Shown here one piece after another: positions 59,180 through 64,000 of a stretch of 64,000 nt of DNA. The stretch spans positions 44,382-108,381 of the forward strand of contig NZ_QJUE01000004.1 of assembly GCF_003208055.1 (NCBI RefSeq), read 5' to 3'. A model generated the notes under the pieces. That model saw only the letters and a program-made list of their open reading frames with translations. It did not search any database and was not told the DNA's origin. How positions within the stretch are numbered: the first letter of the stretch is position 1; each line of letters opens with the position of its first letter. The position numbers and the translations under genes were made by a program. The DNA comes from Prochlorococcus marinus XMU1408. Lineage in GTDB: Bacteria; Cyanobacteriota; Cyanobacteriia; PCC-6307; Cyanobiaceae.

Positions 59180-59521
59180 ATGCCATTTATTCAAATCAAC
59201 ACGTCCTCGAAAAGTTTAGTGGACAATGATGATTTACTCCAACAAGATATTTCAAAAATGGTTGCTGATCTTACTGGGAAGCCTGAAAATTATGTAATGA
59301 CTATGCTCCAAAAAGATAGGCTGATGACATTTGCCGGCTCCGATGAACCTTGTTGTTTTATCAAGTTTAAATCAATTGGCTCACTAACCCCCTCCTCGAT
59401 GAGCAAGGCTTTGTGTGAGTTAATTTCATCTAAAACAAATATAAAAACGAATAGGATTTATATTGAATTTATAGATGTAAAAGCCTCAAATTGGGGATTC
59501 AATAGTTCGACATTTGGATAG
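59180..59521 (+). CDS. MIF-like tautomerase
   Basis: A 113-aa homologue of macrophage migration inhibitory factor / phenylpyruvate tautomerase. MPFIQINTS gives the catalytic Pro1 after removal of Met; a conserved Lys is at about 34, and the C-terminal NWGFNSSTFG matches the family's NWAFNGSTF end. Marine picocyanobacteria are known to carry MIF homologues with tautomerase activity. Upstream is AT-rich, with no obvious operon partner. Confidence 0.92.
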   Translation: MPFIQINTSSKSLVDNDDLLQQDISKMVADLTGKPENYVMTMLQKDRLMTFAGSDEPCCFIKFKSIGSLTPSSMSKALCELISSKTNIKTNRIYIEFIDVKASNWGFNSSTFG

Positions 59522-59576
59522 TGAATTGATTCTTTTTAGAAATATTGCAGAAAAATATTTTCATTAAATAAATTAA

Positions 59577-59995
59577 CTATTTATTTAATGAAAAGAGTTC
59601 ACAACCCCTTTCATCGTATAGTTTCTCTAAAGAAGGTTGAAAGGTTATTTTTAATCTGTATTTTGCCCATAATCCATATATAAACTCTATAAATTTTTCC
59701 AAAAAAGGCAATTTTGTTGGAGCATAAATCCAAGCCAAGCCAAGCCAATCAATTTATAAGCCTCTTGAAAAACCTTAATATCCTTAATTAATGAGCCATC
59801 ACTTTTAAAAGCGTGGATTCTCTCCATAGCTTGTTTGTAAGTAATTCCGTATTAAGAATCTAGGAGAAAGTCCGAACTATTGATATCAATAAAATTTAAA
59901 TATCCCTTATTATTTCTTGATTGCAAGAAATCAACCTCCCTTTTACAAAAGGGGCATTCTCCATCAAAAAAAATAGTTAGTTTGACTGTATTCAT
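59577..59995 (-). pseudogene. DCC-family thiol-disulfide oxidoreductase (DUF393) pseudogene
   Basis: Reading from ATG 59995 gives MNTVKLTIFFDGECPFCKRE, a DCC family start with the DGxCxxC motif. A premature TAA at 59852-59854 falls directly before YGITYKQAMERIHAF, a canonical DCC segment, where a sense codon such as GAA is expected. Further on, the CCAAG repeat at 59730-59744 (three copies) causes a frameshift: deleting one unit restores GLAWIYAPTKLPFLEKF and the frame runs to TAG 59577. The 137-aa restored product fits the family. Two independent lesions argue for a decayed gene. Confidence 0.88.
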
Positions 59996-60125
59996 AAGAA
60001 AATTCAAAAACTCACAAGTATCTTTAAATTAAGAAGGAAATACTATCTTCGTTGTTCAATGTAAATAAAGACTTGATAGCTTGAGAATAAAGAGGGATCT
60101 TAATGATATCTAACTGATAAAACTA

Positions 60126-60695
60126 ATGGGTGCCCTATTTATTTTCATATTAATCTCTGTAGCTGTTGTTTCCGCATTACTTTTCTTCAACAAAGGAGAG
60201 AAAGCTCAAGAGATAAAAAGTATCCTTAAAGATATATTTGAGAATTTTATAGAACTCTTCTCAAATCTAAAAAAACTTTTTCTGATAGTTAAAGAAATAA
60301 TTCAAACAAAATTAGATCAAGATCCAACTCAACTTAAAGATGAATCAACCGAGTCGAAACCCGAAGTAACGACTGAGCCTGAAGTAACGACTGAGCCTGA
60401 AATAACGACTGAGCCTGAAGTAACGACTGAGCCTGAAGTAACGACTGAGCCTGAAGTAACGACTGAGCCTGAAATAACGACTGAGCCTGAAGTAACGACT
60501 GAGCCTGAAGTAACGACTGAGCCTGAAGTAACGACTGAGACTGAGGTAACGACTGAGCCTGAAGTAACGACTGAGCCTGAGGTAACGACTGAGCCTGAAG
60601 TAACGACTGAGCCTGATATCAACCCAACTAGCGAATTAGAAACTCCTTCTCAGGATTCATTTAATGACGACAATACTGATATAAAAAGGGAATAA
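60126..60695 (+). CDS. Hypothetical anchored protein with TTEPEV hexapeptide repeats
   Basis: A 189-aa protein. It begins with an N-terminal transmembrane helix at about 3-20, then a basic helical stretch (about 25-65). Residues 79-162 are fourteen tandem hexamers of the form PE(V/I)TTE, followed by an acidic tail. It is acidic and extended, suggesting a flexible spacer or a surface-exposed tether; the function is unknown. It stands convergent to the pcb array and shares its terminator. Confidence 0.75.
   Translation: MGALFIFILISVAVVSALLFFNKGEKAQEIKSILKDIFENFIELFSNLKKLFLIVKEIIQTKLDQDPTQLKDESTESKPEVTTEPEVTTEPEITTEPEVTTEPEVTTEPEVTTEPEITTEPEVTTEPEVTTEPEVTTETEVTTEPEVTTEPEVTTEPEVTTEPDINPTSELETPSQDSFNDDNTDIKRE
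60360..60611 (+). repeat. 18-bp tandem repeat, 14 copies, PE(V/I)TTE
   Basis: Fourteen 18-bp units based on CCTGAAGTAACGACTGAG. Changes are few: GTA to ATA (V to I) in units 3 and 7, GAA to GAG in units 11 and 13, and CCT to ACT in unit 11. Units 3 and 7 are separated by exactly four, hinting at a four-unit superrepeat. Near-identity at synonymous sites means recent expansion; the number of copies is likely to vary between strains. Confidence 0.95.
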
Positions 60696-60711
60696 ATTTT
60701 AATTAGAAATT

Positions 60712-60761
60712 TTTCCAATAAAAAAGCCTCATCAAATTTGATGAGGCTTTTTTATTGGAAA
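60712..60761. terminator. 50-bp perfect palindrome, bidirectional terminator
   Basis: Two perfectly complementary 25-bp arms (60712-60736 and 60737-60761) with A-runs and T-runs on both sides of the core GCCTCATC. On both strands it gives a strong hairpin followed by T residues, so it should stop the repeat gene from the left and the pcb gene from the right. Confidence 0.93.
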
Positions 60762-60777
60762 TTAGAGCTTAAATCTA

Positions 60778-61833
60778 CTAACTCTCAGTTGTTGCTAGAG
60801 AAGCTACTGATCCAACAACACGACGGAAATCAAAGCCCATTGCTCTAAGAGCATGCCAGATATGACCTTGAATAAAGAAAAATCCAAAGTAATAGTGAAC
60901 ATTTGACAAAGCTGCTCTAGTTGTATGGCCTAAAAATGCAGTGCTATCAGATACATCTCCTGTATCAACCCAATAAGGGGAAATACCAAATTTCAAAGCC
61001 AAAGGCTCTCCATACCAATCAATAGGATAAACAGTTGTATTTTGCGCACACCAGAATGCAGCAACAATTGCCATCCAACCAATACCTGCAAGAGACCAAG
61101 AAAGAACTGCCTCAGCAGAAAGCAATCCTTTTCCTTTGAATTCAGTGTATTCGCCAAGCTGTTTTGTAGCGATGTGCCATGCACCACCACTTATTTGAAC
61201 GAAAGCTAAGAAGGCATGTCCGCTCATAACATCTTCAAGACTATCAATGGTTAGGAAGTCAAACTGATGTCCCCAAACCATTCCAAAGTCTCCATATCCA
61301 GGGAAGATTGTTCTGATTTCTCCTATAGCTGGATCATAGATACCATGCCATCTAGCCCATTCGACGAACCAAATATTTGCCACCCCAAAGAAAATTAAAT
61401 GGTGTCCAAGAATGAAGGTCAAATTATCTGGGTTGTCCCATTCAAGTTTGAACTTCTTTGTGGTTGGTATTGGACCATCTTGCAAGTCCGGATCAAATAA
61501 AAGTGAATGAGCTAATCCAGCTGTTCCATATACAGCTGAAAAAATCAAGTGAAAAATAGCAATTGTGGCTACCCCTGCACCTGTCCAGACACCAGCTTCA
61601 TCAAAGCCAATTCCAAGAGAGGCTAGATGAGCTAAAAATATGGAACTCTGATGTCCCATTGGTATTTCTGGGTTGTAGCGAGCAAGCTCCCAAAGGGTGC
61701 TTCCACCTGCTGCAAAGCAAATGAGGCCAGTATGGCCGATATGTGACCCTATGAATCGACCTGCGCGATTGGTCACCACAGAATTGCCAACCCACCACCC
61801 GTAAGTGACGTCTGGGTTTCCGTAGGTCTGCAT
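60778..61833 (-). CDS. pcb: Chlorophyll a/b light-harvesting protein Pcb (copy 1 of 3)
   Basis: A six-helix thylakoid antenna protein of the CP43/IsiA family that binds divinyl-chlorophyll a and b around photosystems. The 351-aa protein begins MQTYGNPDVTYGWW and carries chlorophyll-ligand histidines, for example IGSHIGHTG, LGHHLIFFG, VHYYFGFFF and GHIWHALRAMGFDFR. It lacks the large lumenal loop of CP43. Compared with copies 2 and 3 it has a distinct loop (IRTIFPGYGDFGMVWGHQ) and a short C-terminus (ATTES). Letter-level naming (pcbA-G) is not possible here. Confidence 0.95.
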   Translation of the reverse strand: MQTYGNPDVTYGWWVGNSVVTNRAGRFIGSHIGHTGLICFAAGGSTLWELARYNPEIPMGHQSSIFLAHLASLGIGFDEAGVWTGAGVATIAIFHLIFSAVYGTAGLAHSLLFDPDLQDGPIPTTKKFKLEWDNPDNLTFILGHHLIFFGVANIWFVEWARWHGIYDPAIGEIRTIFPGYGDFGMVWGHQFDFLTIDSLEDVMSGHAFLAFVQISGGAWHIATKQLGEYTEFKGKGLLSAEAVLSWSLAGIGWMAIVAAFWCAQNTTVYPIDWYGEPLALKFGISPYWVDTGDVSDSTAFLGHTTRAALSNVHYYFGFFFIQGHIWHALRAMGFDFRRVVGSVASLATTES

Positions 61834-61865
61834 AATTAAGGAATTAAAGTCGAAATTTTGGATAC

Positions 61866-61902
61866 ATTACACTTATTGGAATTGTTTTTACCAGAATAGT
61901 TA
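61866..61902 (-). promoter_or_regulatory. Upstream element of pcb copy 1
   Basis: On the minus strand TAACTATTCTG (61892-61902) and AGTGTAAT (61866-61873) lie 33 nt or more upstream of the ATG. TGTAAT would serve as the -10 hexamer. The same two blocks with identical spacing occur upstream of copy 2. Confidence 0.65.
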
Positions 61903-61963
61903 GAGGTCTTTATAGGTATCTCTCATTTTTTACCAAAAAAAGCCTTTTTACTTATAAAAAGAC

Positions 61964-61996
61964 AAAAAAATACCCCCCCAAAGGGAGGGATATTTT
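61964..61996 (-). terminator. Terminator downstream of pcb copy 2
   Basis: On the minus strand CCCTCCC and GGGGGGG form a stem (one T-G wobble) with a TTT loop, followed by TATTTTTTT. It starts 16 bp after the stop codon of the gene at 62012-63124. Confidence 0.8.
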
Positions 61997-62011
61997 AGTT
62001 TTTTAATGTAC

Positions 62012-63124
62012 TTATCTTGGTGCTCTTCCATTGAAACCTGCGCCTTCAACCCTGACTGTTGCACCTTCGTTATTACCAATAGCTTCTGAAACTTTCTTAA
62101 AGTCGAATCCCAAAGCACGTAAAGCATGCCAGAAATGACCTTGCAAGAAGAAAAATCCAAAATAATAATGAACATTAACTAAAGCAGCTCTAGTTGTATG
62201 ACCAAAGAAAGCTGTTATGTCAGTGCTATCAGCTGTATCAATCCAGTATGGAGCTACAGAGAATTGTAATTTCAATGGCTCTCCAAACCACTCAATGGGA
62301 TAAACAGTTGTATTTGTAGCAGCCCAAAAAGCAGCAACAATTGCCATCCAACCAATTCCAGCTAATGACCAAGAAAGTACGGCTTCAGCAGAGAGCAATT
62401 CAGCTCCCTTATACTTACTCCATTCGCCAAGTCTCTTGTTCTCCCATTGAGTTGAACCTGCAACCATATGAATAGTTGCACCAGTCAATTCGGCAAAAGC
62501 AAGAAAAGCATGACCGCCCATAACATCTTCAAGACTATCAATTGCAATGAAATCAAATTGTCGATTCCAAATCATAGTCAAATCAAGATTGTAATTAACT
62601 TGCCTTACCGCACCAATGGCTGGGTCGTAGATCCCATGGATTCTTGCCCATTCAACAAAGGCTATGCAAGCCATTCCAAAGAAGAATAAATGGTGCCCAA
62701 GGATAAAAGTTTGATTATCTGGATTATTCCATTCCAATTTAAACTTTCTAGCTCTTGGAACTTCGCTATCTGCAACATCAGCCTCAAAATAAACTGCATG
62801 CAATAAAGCACCACCTCCATAAACCATTGATAAAACCAGATGAACAATGGCAACAGCTGCGACACCAACACCTGTCCAGACACCAGCTTCATCAAAGCCA
62901 AGGCCAAAGGCGGCAAGATGTCCCAGGAATAAGGAGCTTTGATGCCCCATAGGGATCTCTGGGTTGTAGCGAGCAAGTTCCCAAAGGGTACTTCCTCCAG
63001 CCGCGAATGCGATCAAGCCTGTATGCCCAATATGGGAGGCTATGAATCTACCGGAACGACTGGTGACCACAGAATTACCAGCCCACCACTCGTAAGTAAC
63101 GTCTGGATTTCCATAGCTCTGCAT
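62012..63124 (-). CDS. pcb: Chlorophyll a/b light-harvesting protein Pcb (copy 2 of 3)
   Basis: Second antenna paralogue, 370 aa, starting MQSYGNPDVTYEWW. Helices and His ligands match copy 1. It has an insertion in the loop before helix 5 (HMVAGSTQWENKRLGEW in place of HIATKQLGEY) and a longer C-terminal tail ending VEGAGFNGRAPR. These features mark a different Pcb subfamily. The intergenic distances are 178 bp to copy 1 and about 260 bp to copy 3, each gene having its own terminator and promoter, so they are regulated separately. Confidence 0.95.
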   Translation of the reverse strand: MQSYGNPDVTYEWWAGNSVVTSRSGRFIASHIGHTGLIAFAAGGSTLWELARYNPEIPMGHQSSLFLGHLAAFGLGFDEAGVWTGVGVAAVAIVHLVLSMVYGGGALLHAVYFEADVADSEVPRARKFKLEWNNPDNQTFILGHHLFFFGMACIAFVEWARIHGIYDPAIGAVRQVNYNLDLTMIWNRQFDFIAIDSLEDVMGGHAFLAFAELTGATIHMVAGSTQWENKRLGEWSKYKGAELLSAEAVLSWSLAGIGWMAIVAAFWAATNTTVYPIEWFGEPLKLQFSVAPYWIDTADSTDITAFFGHTTRAALVNVHYYFGFFFLQGHFWHALRALGFDFKKVSEAIGNNEGATVRVEGAGFNGRAPR

Positions 63125-63158
63125 AATTTCTAAGCGAATCAGGGAAATATGGGTGCAG

Positions 63159-63195
63159 ATTACACTCTGTTCAATTGATATGTGCAGAATAGTTA
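63159..63195 (-). promoter_or_regulatory. Upstream element of pcb copy 2
   Basis: TAACTATTCTG (63185-63195) and AGTGTAAT (63159-63166) on the minus strand, 35 nt or more ahead of the ATG. They start 26 bp apart, as in copy 1. The neighbouring ACCTTTAACT is also similar in both promoters. Confidence 0.65.
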
Positions 63196-63329
63196 AAGGT
63201 CGTTATGTTTGAAATTCTTTTTTGCAGATATAAAAGAGAAGTTAAGTCTTATTTGGTTTATTAAATCAATGATTGAAGAGAATTTCATTGAAGCAATCGA
63301 TAAAAATTTTAAAGCAAATGATTAGAGAC

Positions 63330-63366
63330 AAAAAAAGAGAGGGTTAAATTCCCTCTCTCTAAAAAA
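63330..63366 (-). terminator. Terminator downstream of pcb copy 3
   Basis: On the minus strand the stem GAGAGGG/CCCTCTC (63337-63343 and 63351-63357) encloses an A/T loop and is followed by a T-run. It lies 18 bp after the stop of the third antenna gene. Confidence 0.85.
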
Positions 63367-63383
63367 TTCAAATTTTCAAGGAA

Positions 63384-64000
63384 TCAATAAAGCTGTGCAG
63401 GGAGAGGTTCTTTAAGAACTTTCTTAAAGTCAAATCCCATAGCCCTCAAAGCATGCCATAAATGACCTTGGAGAAAGAAGAATCCAAAGTAATAATGAAC
63501 ATTTGACAAAGCAGCTCTAGTTGTATGACCAAAGAAAGCTGGACCTCCTGAGAGATCAACACTATCAATCCAATAAGGAGCGATACCAAACTTCAAGATC
63601 AAAGCTTCTCCATACCAAGCTTCAGGGTAAACAGTTGTATTCTGGGCACACCAGAATGCAGCTACAACAGCCATCCAACCAATTCCTGCTAGAGAGAAAG
63701 AAAGAATTGCTTCTGCTGAGAGAAGACCAGCTCCTTTGAATTTGGTGTATTCACCAACTTGCTTAGTGGCGATATGGAAGGCTCCACCGGTGATTTCGAT
63801 GAAAGCTAAGAAAGCATGACCACCTAAGACATCCTCAAGGCTATCAATGGCTAAGAAGTCAAACTGATGATTCCAAATGTTAGTCAAGTTAAGGTTGTAC
63901 TCGACCTGTCGAACAGCTCCTATTGCAGGGTCATAAATTCCATGAATTCTGGCCCATTCAACGAACCAAATACATGCAACACCAAAGAAAAGTAAATGGT
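63384..64000 (-). CDS. pcb: Chlorophyll a/b light-harvesting protein Pcb (copy 3, 5' end beyond window)
   Basis: Only the C-terminal part is in the window; the frame is open to the right edge, reading FGVACIWFVEWARIHGIYDPAIG and on through VEYNLNLTNIWNHQFDFL. It keeps the helix 5-6 His ligands in VHYYFGFFF and GHLWHALRAMGFDFKK. The tail is KEPLPAQLY. The loop resembles copy 2 (VRQVEYNLNLT) but the helix 4-5 link resembles copy 1 (HIATKQVGEY), so it is a third, mosaic type. The start codon lies outside, and an internal ATG at 63887 is not the real one. Confidence 0.95.
   Translation of the reverse strand, partial: HLLFFGVACIWFVEWARIHGIYDPAIGAVRQVEYNLNLTNIWNHQFDFLAIDSLEDVLGGHAFLAFIEITGGAFHIATKQVGEYTKFKGAGLLSAEAILSFSLAGIGWMAVVAAFWCAQNTTVYPEAWYGEALILKFGIAPYWIDSVDLSGGPAFFGHTTRAALSNVHYYFGFFFLQGHLWHALRAMGFDFKKVLKEPLPAQLY

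Noticed and set aside
20360..60611. Treating the petH and TTEPEV 18-bp repeats as one mobile repeat family
   Set aside because: Unit lengths agree but the sequences (GCTGCTGCTCCTGCTAAA versus CCTGAAGTAACGACTGAG) are unrelated; independent slippage is simpler.
60329..60622. Minus-strand ORF of GSVVTS-type repeats
   Set aside because: Reverse reading of the TTEPEV repeat; no start context, no non-repeat domain.
1..64000. CRISPR arrays, IS elements, prophage or att sites
   Set aside because: No spaced repeats with unique spacers, transposase or integrase motifs, or tRNA-3' duplications were seen; the only tRNA is not flanked by a repeat of its end.

Overview
The window looks like chromosomal DNA of a low-light-adapted Prochlorococcus, most like the NATL/LLI type; this is inferred from gene content, since no database search was possible. 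The evidence is: AT-rich, tightly packed genes with many GTG/TTG starts; a tandem array of at least three Pcb chlorophyll a/b antenna genes at the right edge; the small RNA Yfr1 between guaB and trxA; a SasA clock kinase; and a ferredoxin-NADP reductase (PetH) with no phycobilisome-linker domain. There is no phage, IS element, CRISPR array or rRNA operon.

Layout. 0-13 kb: clpC, then a co-directional run (alcohol dehydrogenase-like protein, alpha/beta hydrolase, DUF2993 protein), cdsA, a PLP decarboxylase, a UbiB/ABC1 kinase-like protein, a pseudouridine synthase, a RodZ-like HTH protein and malQ. 13-20 kb: a 767-bp gene-poor gap, prs, pepN, a lipoprotein, a CpcS/CpeS-like bilin lyase relative, sasA and tRNA-Glu(UUC). 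20-32 kb: petH with a membrane segment and an Ala/Pro/Lys repeat linker, zwf-opcA (oxidative pentose phosphate pathway), a CobB-type synthase, a compact minus-strand run folD-crtE-DUF212-RecD-like helicase, and a 7TM-HD hydrolase. 32-46 kb: leuA, a GH57 enzyme, crtL-b/gyrA, CBS-less guaB, Yfr1, trxA, hisH, rsmD with the short petG antisense to its 3' end, cytM, a TrmH-family methylase and a beta-lactamase-fold protein. 46-56 kb: chlI, ruvC, a 5-formyl-THF cyclo-ligase, sufE, hom, an oligopeptide-type ABC binding protein and permease, a DUF1400 hydrolase, an MFS transporter and a DUF2834 protein. 56-60.7 kb: a variable zone of small membrane proteins, a lumenal pentapeptide protein, an MIF homologue, a DCC-family pseudogene and an 18-bp tandem-repeat gene. 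60.7-64 kb: three pcb genes on the minus strand, the third cut by the window end.

Together the genes cover carbon storage and night-time respiration (malQ, GH57, zwf, opcA, sasA), pigment and photosynthesis functions (pcb, chlI, crtE, crtL-b, petG, petH, cytM), cofactor and amino-acid biosynthesis, and protein quality control.

The most unusual items are: the DCC-family pseudogene with two independent lesions, one a CCAAG slippage; the membrane-anchored PetH with an 18-bp repeat linker; a separate 14-copy 18-bp repeat gene beside the pcb array, closed by a 50-bp perfect palindrome; a conserved two-block promoter shared by two pcb genes; a probably leaderless guaB; and short genes that standard ORF cutoffs miss (petG and two single-helix proteins).
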